From: Thiofaba sp049322715
GTDB lineage: Bacteria; Pseudomonadota; Gammaproteobacteria; Halothiobacillales; Halothiobacillaceae
Reading direction: 5' to 3'
Length of the DNA stretch: 36,270 bases
Assembly: GCA_049322715.1 (NCBI GenBank)
Contig: JBMOQP010000053.1
Span: 1-36,270 of the forward strand
Position numbers and translations under genes: made by a program. Shown piece by piece: positions 7,937 to 16,827 of this stretch. Position 1 is the first letter of the stretch; the number at the start of each line of letters is the position of its first letter. The notes beneath the pieces are model-generated. The model did no database searches and had not been told where the DNA came from. It was given only the letters and a program-made list of their open reading frames with translations.

Positions 7937-9318
7937 CAGGCCTCCGCCAGCCCCAGGGCGCGCAGCAGGCCGCGCGCCTTGGCGCGCGTCTCCGCAAGCT
8001 CGGCCTCGGGCTCGGAATCCGCGACGATGCCCGCCCCCGCGCGCAGGGTGAAGGCCTGCCCGTCGAGATGCAGAGTGCGGATCAGGATGTTGGTGTCCAG
8101 TGATCCGTCGCGGTTGAGGTAGCCGAGCGAACCGGTGTACGGCCCCCGCGCGCAGCCCTCGAGTTCGGCGAGGATTTGCATGCAACGCACCTTGGGGCAG
8201 CCGGTGATGGTCCCGCCGGGGAACAGGGCCGTCAGAAGCTGCCCCGGAGTGACACCTGGACGCAGCTCGCCGTGCACGTTGGAGACGATGTGGTGCACGT
8301 GGCGGTAGCTTTCGATCACCATGCACTCGTCCACCCGGACGGTGCCGGGCCGGCACACACGGCCAAGGTCGTTGCGCTCGAGGTCGAGCAGCATGACGTG
8401 CTCGGCGCGCTCCTTCGGATGCACGATCAGCTCGGCCTTGAGGGCCTCGTCCTCGCCTGTATCCGCACCGCGACGGCGGGTGCCAGCGATCGGGCGCGTC
8501 TCCACCACCGCGTGGCGCGAGGACACCAGCCGCTCCGGCGAACTGGAAACGATGGCCTGGCCGTCGATGCGCGAGAGCGCGGCGAAGGGTCCGGGATTGT
8601 TGCTCGCGAGATGCAGGAACAGGTCCGCGGCATCAGCCGGCTGCTCGAAGCGCCCGCGCCAGGCGCGCGACAGGTTGGCCTGGAAGATGTCGCCCGCGAG
8701 GATGTAATCGCGGATGCGGCGCACACCGTCGAGGAATGCCTGAGGCTCGTCCTCGTGCAGCATAAAGGCGGGCAGGGAGGCGGGCGGAGGGGACGTGTGA
8801 AGACCGGCGCGGTCCTCCTCGAAACGCGGCCAGAGCCGAGCGTCGCCCCCCTCCTCCACCCACCAGCTCACGCCCTCGAGGTGATCGTGGATCACCGCCG
8901 CAGGACAGCGCTCGGCAAAGGCGACCGGCAAACCCAACGGTCTGCCGGCAAGGGGCACGGTCGGCTCCAACCAGTGCGCCAGCTCATAGCCAAGGTAGAT
9001 GAACCAGCCGCCGTGGAAAGGCAGCGGACTCGCGGCCTCGGGGATGCGCTCGTCGGCCCACCACGCATCCAGCTGGTCGAGGAAACCGCCCTCGACGGGC
9101 AGGCCGTCCCGCTCGCAACGCACGCCGTCGAAACGCAGGCGCGAGCCCGGATAGGCGAGCAGGATGTCGTAACGACCCTGCGGGGTGCCGTGGGCCGAGC
9201 TTGCGAGCAGGTGGGGGTAGCGAGCCGGATGCGCCCGATGCAGGGCCAGCAGGTCGACGGGCGCATCAAGCCGCCGAACCGTCAGCCCCGTCTTTCCCGA
9301 CCCCTGACCACCGACCAC
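7936..9318 (-). CDS. pabB: Aminodeoxychorismate synthase component I (PabB/TrpE family)
   Basis: About 460 residues of the chorismate-utilising family: an N-terminal PabB-like domain (GGWFIYLGYELAHWLEP), then LAGDIFQANLSRAW, SSSPERLV, PKERAEHVMLLDLERNDLGRV, FPGGTITGCPKVRCMQ and YTGSLGYLNRDGSLDTNILIRT. Coupling to pabC argues for the p-aminobenzoate branch. The diagnostic motif reads RPIAGT, where E. coli PabB has PIKGT with a nucleophilic lysine; alanine is the TrpE state. The start is uncertain: no ATG lies near the N-terminus. The GTG at 9316-9318 is 17 bp after the fabF stop and lies inside a TGACCAC-type tandem repeat, with a weak ribosome site. Confidence 0.85.
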   Translation of the reverse strand: MVGGQGSGKTGLTVRRLDAPVDLLALHRAHPARYPHLLASSAHGTPQGRYDILLAYPGSRLRFDGVRCERDGLPVEGGFLDQLDAWWADERIPEAASPLPFHGGWFIYLGYELAHWLEPTVPLAGRPLGLPVAFAERCPAAVIHDHLEGVSWWVEEGGDARLWPRFEEDRAGLHTSPPPASLPAFMLHEDEPQAFLDGVRRIRDYILAGDIFQANLSRAWRGRFEQPADAADLFLHLASNNPGPFAALSRIDGQAIVSSSPERLVSSRHAVVETRPIAGTRRRGADTGEDEALKAELIVHPKERAEHVMLLDLERNDLGRVCRPGTVRVDECMVIESYRHVHHIVSNVHGELRPGVTPGQLLTALFPGGTITGCPKVRCMQILAELEGCARGPYTGSLGYLNRDGSLDTNILIRTLHLDGQAFTLRAGAGIVADSEPEAELAETRAKARGLLRALGLAEA

Positions 9319-9328
9319 TGACCACTCG
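9301..9328. repeat. Short tandem repeat at the fabF-pabB junction
   Basis: Three degenerate copies of a GACCAC-T/C unit (CTGACCACC, GACCACTG, ACCACT) fill the gap between the fabF stop and the pabB reading frame. The presumed GTG start codon of pabB lies within it. Confidence 0.6.
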
Positions 9329-9334
9329 CCCGGG

Positions 9335-10573
9335 TCAGACGCGACGGAACACCAGCGTACCGTTGGTGCCGCCGAAGCCGAAGGAGTTGGACAGGGCACA
9401 GTCGATGCGCATCTCGCGCGCGGTGTGCGGGACATAATCCAGGTCGCAGCCCTCGCCCGGTGTGTCGAGGTTGATGGTGGGCGGCGCCACCTGGTCGCGC
9501 AGGGCCAGCACGCTGAACACGGCCTCGACCCCGCCGGCGGCCCCCAGCAGGTGGCCGGTCATGGACTTGGTGGAGCTCATGGCAAGACTCAAGGCGTGCG
9601 CGCCGAAGGCCGCCTTGGCTGCATCGGTCTCGGCCCGATCACCCGCCGGGGTGGACGTGCCGTGGGCATTGATGTACTGCACGTCCTCGGGGTTCAGGCG
9701 CGCATCGCGCAGGGCCGCCACCATGCAGCGACGGGCGCCGTCGCCCCCCTCGGCAGGCAGGGTCATGTGGTAGGCGTCCGAGCTCATGCCGAAGCCTGCG
9801 AGCTCCGCATAGATGCGCGCGCCGCGGGCCTTCGCACGCTCGTAGTCCTCCAGCACCAGGATGCCGGCCCCCTCGCCCAGCACGAAGCCGTCGCGATCCT
9901 GATCCCAGGGGCGGCTGGCCGCCTCGGGGACGTCGTTGCGGGTGGAGAGGGCGCGCGCGGCGGCGAACCCGCCGATACCGAGCTCGCAGGTCGCCATCTC
10001 GGCACCGCCCGCGATCATCACGTCGGCATCGCCGTAGGCGATCATGCGCGCGGCCTCGCCGATATTGTGGGTTGCCGAGGTGCAGGCGGTCACGATGGCG
10101 ATGTTGGGTCCCTTGAAGCCGTAGCGGATGGACAGGTTGCCCGCCACCATGTTGACGATGCACCCCGGCACGAAGAACGGCGAGATCTTGCGTGGGCCGC
10201 CGTCGTTGAAGGCGTCGCGTGTGCGCTCGATCCCCGGCAGGCCGCCGATGCCGGAGCCGATGGCCACGCCGATCCGGTCCGCATCCGCCTCCTCCGCGGT
10301 CAAGCCGGCATCCTCGATGGCCTGGATCGCCGCCGCCATGCCGTAGTGGATGAAGGGATCCATCTTCTTGACGTCCTTGGCCGGCAGCCAGGCATCGGCC
10401 TGGAAACCCTTGACCTCGGCGGCAATGCGCACCGACAGCGCGGAGGGGTCGAAATGGGTGATCGGCCCGACCCCGCTCTTGCCCGCGAGGATGTTGCCCC
10501 AGGCCTCCTCCACCGTATTACCCACCGGTGAAATGATTCCCAGACCTGTAACAACAACGCGACGCTTACTCAC
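9335..10573 (-). CDS. fabF: 3-oxoacyl-ACP synthase II
   Basis: 412 residues, the length of E. coli FabF. The start is GTG at 10571-10573 (MSKRRVVVTGLGIISPVG) with AGGGG upstream; the open frame extends 14 codons further without similarity. The catalytic set of the condensing enzyme is complete: C164 in TACTSATHN, H304 in NAHGTST, K336 in SSTKSMTG and H341 in TGHLLGAAGG. It elongates acyl-ACP by condensation with malonyl-ACP. It is separated from acpP by an intrinsic terminator, so expression may be lower than acpP or partly independent of it. Confidence 0.96.
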   Translation of the reverse strand: MSKRRVVVTGLGIISPVGNTVEEAWGNILAGKSGVGPITHFDPSALSVRIAAEVKGFQADAWLPAKDVKKMDPFIHYGMAAAIQAIEDAGLTAEEADADRIGVAIGSGIGGLPGIERTRDAFNDGGPRKISPFFVPGCIVNMVAGNLSIRYGFKGPNIAIVTACTSATHNIGEAARMIAYGDADVMIAGGAEMATCELGIGGFAAARALSTRNDVPEAASRPWDQDRDGFVLGEGAGILVLEDYERAKARGARIYAELAGFGMSSDAYHMTLPAEGGDGARRCMVAALRDARLNPEDVQYINAHGTSTPAGDRAETDAAKAAFGAHALSLAMSSTKSMTGHLLGAAGGVEAVFSVLALRDQVAPPTINLDTPGEGCDLDYVPHTAREMRIDCALSNSFGFGGTNGTLVFRRV

Positions 10574-10688
10574 CTGCGAAAACCCCTGTAACCGACGACA
10601 AAGCAAGTTTTCCATGTAACCGGACCGGGATGAAACCGGACCGCACAGACAGAGGCCCCGATATCGCAGAGGAAAATCAGGGCCCCGG

Positions 10689-10728
10689 AATAAAAACGCC
10701 GCGCCAGGTCACTCACCCGGTCGCGGCG
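10689..10728 (-). terminator. Intrinsic terminator between acpP and fabF
   Basis: On the minus strand, CGCCGCG pairs with CGCGGCG and, after a one-base bulge, CCGGGT pairs with ACCTGG around a GAGTG loop. A TTTTTATT tract follows. This is a strong intrinsic-terminator shape directly after acpP, well placed to make acpP mRNA more abundant than the downstream genes. Confidence 0.85.
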
Positions 10729-10749
10729 CATGCAGCAGCGCGAGTACGC

Positions 10750-10986
10750 TTAGGCCTGGTGGGCCTTGATGTAGTCGACCGCCTGCTGAACGGTGGTGAT
10801 CTTCTCGGCCTCTTCGTCCGGAATCTCACACTCGAACTCTTCCTCGAGGGCCATGACCAGCTCGACGGTGTCGAGGGAGTCGGCACCCAGATCGTCGACG
10901 AAGGAGGCGTCGGTGGTGACGTCTTCTTCCTTCACGCCAAGCTGTTCAACCACGATCTTCTTGACGCGATCTTCAATGCTACTCAT
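10750..10986 (-). CDS. acpP: Acyl carrier protein
   Basis: 78 residues, highly acidic, with the phosphopantetheine attachment serine S37 in GADSLDTVELVMALEEEF. It is near-identical in layout to E. coli AcpP (MSSIEDRVKKIVVEQLGV start). It carries growing acyl chains for FabD, FabG and FabF encoded beside it. It has a probable own promoter upstream and a terminator downstream, as expected for one of the most abundant proteins of the cell. Confidence 0.98.
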   Translation of the reverse strand: MSSIEDRVKKIVVEQLGVKEEDVTTDASFVDDLGADSLDTVELVMALEEEFECEIPDEEAEKITTVQQAVDYIKAHQA

Positions 10987-11033
10987 CAGATAACCTCATA
11001 TGAGACAGGGAATTCGGCCTTAGGCACGGCCGG

Positions 11034-11039
11034 ATTGTA
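11034..11039 (-). promoter_or_regulatory. Candidate -10 element for acpP
   Basis: TACAAT on the minus strand (one mismatch from TATAAT) in the 108-bp gap between fabG and acpP would give a leader of about 41 nt. No convincing -35 sits 16-18 bp upstream. A separate acpP promoter is common in fab clusters, and the terminator after acpP fits that picture. Confidence 0.45.
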
Positions 11040-11094
11040 GTGAAAAGACCGGAACCAATCCAGCCTTTCCAGATTCATTCGGTGTCATAGGCCA

Positions 11095-11838
11095 TCAGGC
11101 CATGTACATGCCGCCGTTGACGTGCAGGGTCTCGCCGGTGATGTAGCCGGCCCCCGGCGACGCCAGGAAGGCCACCGCGTGGGCGATCTCATCGGCCTGG
11201 CCGAGGCGCGCCATCGGAATCTGGCCGAGCAGGGCCTGCTTGTGCTCATCCGCCAGGCCGCGGGTCATGTCGGTGTCGATGAACCCCGGCGCAACCACGT
11301 TGACGGTCACCCCACGGCTGCCCACCTCGCGCGCCAGCGACTTGGAGAAACCCATGATGCCGGCCTTGGCGGCGGCATAGTTGGTCTGCCCGGCGTTGCC
11401 CATGGCACCCACCACGGAGGCGATGCTGATGATGCGGCCTCGGCGCGCCTTCATCATGCCGCGCAGCACGGCCTTGGACAGGCGGTACACGGAAGTCAGG
11501 TTGGTCTGGATGATGGCGTCCCAGTCATCGTCCTTCATGCGCATCAGCAGGGTGTCACGGGTGATGCCGGCGTTGTTGACCAGGATGGTCGGTGCGCCGA
11601 ACTGGTCCTCGATGGACTTGAGCACGCCATCGACGCTCGCCTGGTCGGTGACGTTCAGCATCAGGCCGGTGCCCTTGTAGCCCATCGAAGCCAGCTTGGC
11701 GGCGATGGCCGCGGCACCGGACTCGGAGGTGGCGGTGCCGATCACGGTCGCGCCGCGCGCGGCAAGGGTATGCAGGATGGCCTCGCCGATCCCGCGCGAG
11801 GCACCGGTGACGAGGGCGATTTCGTTGGCAAGCTCCAT
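11095..11838 (-). CDS. fabG: 3-oxoacyl-ACP reductase
   Basis: 247 residues of the short-chain dehydrogenase family: the TGASRGIG cofactor loop (residues 11-18), NNAGITRD, and a catalytic S141, Y154 and K158 in SVVGAMGNAGQTNYAAAKAG. It reduces 3-oxoacyl-ACP with NADPH in fatty acid elongation. The ATG overlaps the fabD stop (TGATG), indicating coupled translation. Confidence 0.97.
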   Translation of the reverse strand: MELANEIALVTGASRGIGEAILHTLAARGATVIGTATSESGAAAIAAKLASMGYKGTGLMLNVTDQASVDGVLKSIEDQFGAPTILVNNAGITRDTLLMRMKDDDWDAIIQTNLTSVYRLSKAVLRGMMKARRGRIISIASVVGAMGNAGQTNYAAAKAGIMGFSKSLAREVGSRGVTVNVVAPGFIDTDMTRGLADEHKQALLGQIPMARLGQADEIAHAVAFLASPGAGYITGETLHVNGGMYMA

Positions 11839-12788
11839 CAGACAAGCTCCTTGGTGGCATTCATGGCGGCCTCGAGCGTGGCGGCATCGAGGACCGGATA
11901 GGCGGAAAGGTCGCGCTCAATGCGCTTGGCGAGGCCAGCCAACACCTTGCCCGGGCCGAATTCGACCAGGGCCTTCGCGCCGCGCGCCTGCATGGCGCGC
12001 ACACTGTCGACCCACAGCACCGGACTGTGCAGCTGGCGGACGAGGGCTGCGCGCAGGGCGTTTGGCTCAGCGTGCTCGGCGCCATCCACGTTGTGCAGGA
12101 CGGGAATCGAGGGACTGCGGATCTCGACCGATTCCAAGACCCTGGCCATATTTTCGGCCGCATCGAGCATCAGCGAGGAATGCGATGGCACGCTCACCGG
12201 CAGCGGCACGACACGCTTGGCGCCCCGAGCCGAAAGCAGCTCGGAGGCGCGCGCGACGGCGGCGGCGGTGCCGGCGATCACCACCTGACCCGGGCTGTTG
12301 AAGTTGACCGCCTCGGCCACATCCGTGCCCTCGCTCGCATCCAAGCAGGCGGCGCGCACCACGTCGTCCTCAAGACCCAGCACTGCGGCCATGGCCCCCT
12401 GACCGGCCGGCACAGCCGCCTGCATCAGACGACCGCGCTCGGCCACCAGGCGCACGCCGTTGGCAAAATCGATGCTACCGGCGCAGACCAGGGCGGTGTA
12501 CTCGCCCAGGCTGTGACCGGCCATGCACAGCGGCAGCAAGCCACCCTCGGCCTGCCAGGCGCGCCAGGCGGCAACCCCCGCGGCCAGCATGGCCGGCTGG
12601 GTGACCTCGGTGCGGTTCAGTTCGGCGTCCGGGCCTTCGCTGACGACGCGCCACAGGTCGTAGCCCAGGGCATCGGAGGCCTCACGGAAGGTTTGCGCGA
12701 TGATGGGCTGGCCCTCGGCCCAGGCACTGAGCATGCCGACGGACTGCGAGCCCTGGCCCGGAAAGACGGCGGCAAAGGATGCACGCAT
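11838..12788 (-). CDS. fabD: Malonyl-CoA:ACP transacylase
   Basis: 316 residues starting MRASFAAVFPGQGSQSVGM. Nucleophile S93 lies in GHSLGEYTAL and the catalytic histidine H203 in VPSHSSLM; the QxxI/FN-type substrate region is visible as VNFNSPGQVV. It loads malonate onto ACP. It is the first gene of the fab cluster here. The plsX-fabH pair that usually precedes it in gammaproteobacteria is replaced by the divergent infA. Confidence 0.97.
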   Translation of the reverse strand: MRASFAAVFPGQGSQSVGMLSAWAEGQPIIAQTFREASDALGYDLWRVVSEGPDAELNRTEVTQPAMLAAGVAAWRAWQAEGGLLPLCMAGHSLGEYTALVCAGSIDFANGVRLVAERGRLMQAAVPAGQGAMAAVLGLEDDVVRAACLDASEGTDVAEAVNFNSPGQVVIAGTAAAVARASELLSARGAKRVVPLPVSVPSHSSLMLDAAENMARVLESVEIRSPSIPVLHNVDGAEHAEPNALRAALVRQLHSPVLWVDSVRAMQARGAKALVEFGPGKVLAGLAKRIERDLSAYPVLDAATLEAAMNATKELV

Positions 12789-12859
12789 ATGACGTATCTC
12801 TCGGATGATCGAAAAATAACGCGCATGCTAGCACAGACCCTCCGGGCTGGCCGCCGCCC

Positions 12860-12888
12860 TTGCGGCAAGGCGGGCCATCCCGGATAAT
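12860..12888 (+). promoter_or_regulatory. Sigma-70-type promoter for infA
   Basis: TTGCGG (12860-12865), a 17-bp spacer and GATAAT (12883-12888) are well placed upstream of the infA ATG at 12920, predicting a leader of about 25 nt. Confidence 0.6.
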
Positions 12889-12919
12889 CCGCGTTTTCCT
12901 GTCAACCACTGATGATTTA

Positions 12920-13138
12920 ATGTCGAAAGAAGACTACATCGAGATGCAGGGCACGGTGCTCGACACCCTCCCCAACACCATGTTCCGTGTCCAGCTGGAC
13001 AACGGCCACATCGTGACCTGCCACATCTCCGGCCGCATGCGCAAGAACTACATCCGCATCCTCACCGGCGACCGCGTCACCGTCCAGCTGACGCCCTACG
13101 ACCTGACCAAGGGTCGCATCTCCTTCCGCTCCAAGTAA
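12920..13138 (+). CDS. infA: Translation initiation factor IF-1
   Basis: 72 residues, the universal IF-1 length, a single OB-fold (MSKEDYIEMQGTVLDTLPN... HISGRMRKNYIRILTGDRV...). ATG 12920-12922 gives the conserved N-terminus; an upstream in-frame start at 12860 would add unrelated residues and overlap the promoter. IF-1 binds the ribosomal A site during initiation. It is divergent from fabD and convergent with clpA, a familiar neighbourhood in gammaproteobacteria. Confidence 0.98.
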   Translation: MSKEDYIEMQGTVLDTLPNTMFRVQLDNGHIVTCHISGRMRKNYIRILTGDRVTVQLTPYDLTKGRISFRSK

Positions 13139-13163
13139 TCCAGGCCCCTCGAGGCTCCGCGCC

Positions 13164-13184
13164 CCCGGGGAGCCCTTCCCCGGG
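13164..13184. terminator. Possible hairpin between convergent infA and clpA
   Basis: CCCGGGGA pairs perfectly with TCCCCGGG around a five-base loop in the 58-bp gap between the two convergent genes. No clear T-tract follows on either strand, so termination is plausible but unproven. Confidence 0.4.
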
Positions 13185-13196
13185 AGACATGGTCGT

Positions 13197-15446
13197 TCAT
13201 GCCTCGGCCGATTCCTGCTGACGAGCCTGAGCGATGATGCGCAGGCCGCTGCCATCGGTCGTGCATTCCACTCGCGCCTCGCCACCATCCACCAACTGGC
13301 CGAAAAGCAGTTCCTCGGCCAGCGGACGCTTGATCTGCTCCTGGATCAGACGCGCCATCGGCCGCGCGCCCATCTGCGGGTCGTAACCCATCGAAACCAG
13401 CCAGCGGCGGGCCGCCTCGCTCACCAGCATGTGCACACCCTTCTCCTCGAGCTGGTGCTCGAGCTCGAGCAGCAGCTTGTCCACCACCTGGGCGATGTCG
13501 CGCTCCGCCAGCGGGTTGAACAGGATGATGGCGTCCAGGCGGTTGCGGAATTCGGGCGAGAAGCCGCGCTTGATCACCTCCATCGCATCGCCGCTGTGAT
13601 CCTGGCGGGTGAAGCCGACCGAAGCGCGCGCGGACTCCTGCGCGCCCGCGTTGCTGGTCATGATCAGGATCACGTGGCGGAAATCGACCTCGCGGCCGTT
13701 GGCGTCGGTCAGCTTGCCGCGATCCATCACCTGCAGCAGCACGTTGAACAGGTCGGGATGCGCCTTCTCGATCTCGTCCAGGAGCAGTACCGCGTGCGGC
13801 TGCTTGTTCACCGCCTCGGTCAGCAGGCCGCCGGTCTCGTGCCCGACATAGCCCGGAGGGGCGCCGATCAGGCGCGATACCGCGTGCCGCTCCATGTACT
13901 CGGACATATCGAAACGCAGCAGGCCGATGCCCAGGAGGCGCGCGAGCTGGCGCGCCACCTCCGTCTTGCCCACGCCGGTAGGCCCGGCAAACAGGAAGGA
14001 GCCGATCGGCTTGTCAACCGAGCGCAGGCCGGAGCGGGCCAGCTTGATCGAGGTGACGAGCTGGTCGACCGCCGCATCCTGGCCGTAGACCACCATGCGG
14101 AGGTTGCGATCGAGATTGCGCAGGACATCACGGTCGGTACTGGAGACCTGCTGTGCCGGGATGCGCGCCATGCGCGCGACGATGTCCTCGATCTCGGCCT
14201 CGCCGATCACCGCGCCGCGCTGGCCGGCCAGACGCGCCCGCGCACCGGCCTCGTCGATCACGTCGATGGCCTTGTCGGGCAGGTGACGGTCATGGATGTG
14301 ACGCTCGGACAGGCGCACGGCCGCCTCCAGAGCCGCGTCGGTGTAACTCACCGCATGGTGGGCCTCGAACCCGGCGCGCAGCCCCTTGAGGATGGCCAGC
14401 GTCTCTTCGGCTGAAGGCTCCGGTACGTCGATCTTCTGGAAGCGGCGGGTCAACGCGGCGTCCTTCTCGAAGATCTGGCGGAATTCCTGGTGCGTGGTCG
14501 ACCCGATGCAGCGCAGCCCCTTGGCCAGCGCCGGCTTGATCAGGTTGGAGGCGTCCATCGCCCCACCCGAGGCCGAACCCGCGCCGATGATGGTGTGAAT
14601 CTCGTCGATGAACAGGATCGCGTCGGGCTTGCGCTCCAGCTCGCCGAGCACGCCTTTGAGGCGTTTCTCGAAATCGCCGCGGTACTTGCTACCGGCCACC
14701 AGCGAGCCGAGGTCGAGGCTGTAGATGGTGCTCTCGGCCAGGGCCTCGGGCACCTCGCCCTGCACGATCATGCGCGCCAGGCCTTCAACGATGGCGGTCT
14801 TTCCGACCCCGGCCTCGCCCACCAGCAGGGGGTTGTTCTTGCGTCGGCGGCACAGCACCTGCGCCACACGCTCCAACTCGGCAGCACGCCCGATGAGGGG
14901 ATCGATGCGCCCCTCGCGCGCCATCTGATTCAGGTTGACCGCATACTGCTCCAGGCTCGCCCCGCCCTCGCGAGGCAGTCCCTCGCCCTCCTCCGGATCG
15001 ATGCCGCGGCTCTCCTCGCGCTCGCCACCGTGGGCGATGTACTGGGTCACGTCCAGGCGCGACACCCCCTGGCGCTTGAGCAGATAGACCGCATGCGAGT
15101 CCTGCTCGGCGAACAAGGCCACCAGCACGTTGGCGCCGCTGACCAGTTGCTTGCCGGAAGCCTGCACCTGCACCACCGCGCGCTGCAGGACGCGCTGGAA
15201 GCTCAACGTTGCCTGCGCCTCGCCTTCCTCACCTGCGGGCAGGCGCGGCATGGTCTCGTCCAGGAAGCGCTCCAGTTCGCGCGAGAGCTGCTCCAGGTTG
15301 GCGCCGCAGCCGAGCAACACCGGGCGAGCCTCGGCATCCTCGATCAGCATGCGCAGAAGCACCTCGAGGGTGACGTACTCGTAACGCCGCTCGCGCGCCA
15401 GACGGAACGCCTGGCTCAAGGTCTCTTCAAGTGGTTTGCTCAGCAT
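13197..15446 (-). CDS. clpA: ATP-dependent Clp protease ATP-binding subunit ClpA
   Basis: 749 residues from ATG 15444-15446 (MLSKPLEETLSQAFRLARERRYEYVTLE). It has an N-terminal adaptor-binding domain (about 1-145), a first AAA+ module with GEAGVGKTAI (210-219) and a second with GPTGVGKTEVA. The ClpP-docking loop reads SVGFTRQD, a variant of the usual IGL/IGF. It unfolds substrates and feeds ClpP (not in the window). The frame upstream of the chosen start lacks family similarity. It follows clpS by 82 bp, the standard pairing. Confidence 0.96.
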   Translation of the reverse strand: MLSKPLEETLSQAFRLARERRYEYVTLEVLLRMLIEDAEARPVLLGCGANLEQLSRELERFLDETMPRLPAGEEGEAQATLSFQRVLQRAVVQVQASGKQLVSGANVLVALFAEQDSHAVYLLKRQGVSRLDVTQYIAHGGEREESRGIDPEEGEGLPREGGASLEQYAVNLNQMAREGRIDPLIGRAAELERVAQVLCRRRKNNPLLVGEAGVGKTAIVEGLARMIVQGEVPEALAESTIYSLDLGSLVAGSKYRGDFEKRLKGVLGELERKPDAILFIDEIHTIIGAGSASGGAMDASNLIKPALAKGLRCIGSTTHQEFRQIFEKDAALTRRFQKIDVPEPSAEETLAILKGLRAGFEAHHAVSYTDAALEAAVRLSERHIHDRHLPDKAIDVIDEAGARARLAGQRGAVIGEAEIEDIVARMARIPAQQVSSTDRDVLRNLDRNLRMVVYGQDAAVDQLVTSIKLARSGLRSVDKPIGSFLFAGPTGVGKTEVARQLARLLGIGLLRFDMSEYMERHAVSRLIGAPPGYVGHETGGLLTEAVNKQPHAVLLLDEIEKAHPDLFNVLLQVMDRGKLTDANGREVDFRHVILIMTSNAGAQESARASVGFTRQDHSGDAMEVIKRGFSPEFRNRLDAIILFNPLAERDIAQVVDKLLLELEHQLEEKGVHMLVSEAARRWLVSMGYDPQMGARPMARLIQEQIKRPLAEELLFGQLVDGGEARVECTTDGSGLRIIAQARQQESAEA

Positions 15447-15528
15447 GATCGTCAGCCCCTCGCAGGAATAACCCGTGCAACCTCGCCTCCGAGTACCGCA
15501 CGGAAACCAGGCATCCCACCCCTCACCG

Positions 15529-15855
15529 TCACTCCCCGACGGGCTCCGCCACACACTGCAGCGGATGATCGTTGTCGCGCGCCAACTCAATGACCAGCGA
15601 CACCTTGGTCTCGGCCACCTCGCGGGTATACACCCCGCAGATGGCGCGCCCCTTCTGGTGGACGTCCAGCATCACCTGCATGGCGCGCGCATGCGGCATG
15701 CGGAATACCCGCTCGAGGAGCGCCACGACGAACTCCATGGGGGTGAAGTCGTCGTTCAGCAGGACCACCTGGTACATGGGCGGCGGACGGACCGCCTCAT
15801 CCACTTCCTCGGGCGCGAGACCGATATCCTCGGCGGGTGCCAGGCGCGACCCCAT
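15529..15855 (-). CDS. clpS: ClpA adaptor ClpS
   Basis: 108 residues with the ClpS core: YQVVLLNDDFTPMEFVV, the MLDVHQKGRAICGVYTREVAETK block and a C-terminal PLQCVAEP. It is an N-end-rule adaptor that hands substrates to ClpA. The ATG lies 3 bp after the sppA stop, so it is in the rluC-HAD-sppA-clpS-clpA transcription unit instead of starting its own, which is less usual than a free-standing clpSA. Confidence 0.96.
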   Translation of the reverse strand: MGSRLAPAEDIGLAPEEVDEAVRPPPMYQVVLLNDDFTPMEFVVALLERVFRMPHARAMQVMLDVHQKGRAICGVYTREVAETKVSLVIELARDNDHPLQCVAEPVGE

Positions 15856-15858
15856 GCC

Positions 15859-16827
15859 TCACCCCCACAGCCCGGACTGCGCGCGCATCAGCGCGAGCGA
15901 GATGGACACGCCGAGACGGTCGATGAGCTGCTCGAACACATCCCCCTTCGGGGTCACGTCCACCACCTTCTCGGCCTTGACGATCTCGCGGGCCACGTAA
16001 TCTACCCCGCCCAGGCCATCCACCAGCCCGAGCCCCACCGCTTGCTCTCCCGTCCATACAAGACCGGAAAACAGCTCGGGAGTTTCCTTCAGCCGTTCGC
16101 CACGCCCCTTGCGCACCACGTCCATGAACTGCGCGTGCACATCGCCCAAGAGGCTCTCCATGTGCGCCTTCTCCGCCGGGTCCACCGGCTTGAACGGACT
16201 CATCAGCGACTTGTGCTCCCCCGCGGTCAGCTCGCGGTGCTCGATGCCGAGCTTCTTCATCGCCTCGACCACGCCGAAGCCGTCCATGCGCACACCGATG
16301 GATCCCACGATGCTCGCCTTGTCGGCATAGATCGCATCGGCGGCCGCCGCCACGTAATAGCCGCCCGAGGCACCGATGTCGGCGATCACGGCATACAGCG
16401 GCTTGTCCGGGTGCTTCGCGCGCAAACGGCGGATCTCATCATAGATATAGCCTGATTGGACGGGACTGCCACCCGGGCTGTTGATGCGCAGTACCACTCC
16501 TTGGGCGTGCTTGTTCTCGAAGGCCTTGCGCAACCCCTTGATGATGGTCTCCGCTCCGCCTGGCGAGCCCTCCATGATCGGCCCCTCCAGGGTGACCAGG
16601 GCGGTGTGCGGCTGGGTGGCCAGGCGATCCTCGGCCGGCCCATCCCGGAACATCATCACCAGGATGAAGAGCAGGTAACCAAAGCCGAGCAGCTTGAAGA
16701 AGATGCCCCAGCGACGCGCGCGACGCTGCTCGGTCAGGCTCGCCTCGGCCAGGCGGGCGATCAGGGCCCGCTGCCAGGCCGGATCGTCCACGGCACCTGC
16801 GGGAGTCTTGGAGTTCTGTTCGTTCAT
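15859..16827 (-). CDS. sppA: Signal peptide peptidase SppA-type (S49) protease
   Basis: 322 residues: one N-terminal membrane anchor (about residues 41-60) and an S49 peptidase domain. The catalytic serine is S154 in IGASGGYY and the lysine K206 in ELTAGEHKSLMSPFK. INSPGGSPVQS is also typical. At this length it is the short, single-domain form that must oligomerise, unlike the double-length E. coli SppA. It degrades signal peptides left in the inner membrane. ATG overlaps the HAD gene stop. Confidence 0.93.
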   Translation of the reverse strand: MNEQNSKTPAGAVDDPAWQRALIARLAEASLTEQRRARRWGIFFKLLGFGYLLFILVMMFRDGPAEDRLATQPHTALVTLEGPIMEGSPGGAETIIKGLRKAFENKHAQGVVLRINSPGGSPVQSGYIYDEIRRLRAKHPDKPLYAVIADIGASGGYYVAAAADAIYADKASIVGSIGVRMDGFGVVEAMKKLGIEHRELTAGEHKSLMSPFKPVDPAEKAHMESLLGDVHAQFMDVVRKGRGERLKETPELFSGLVWTGEQAVGLGLVDGLGGVDYVAREIVKAEKVVDVTPKGDVFEQLIDRLGVSISLALMRAQSGLWG

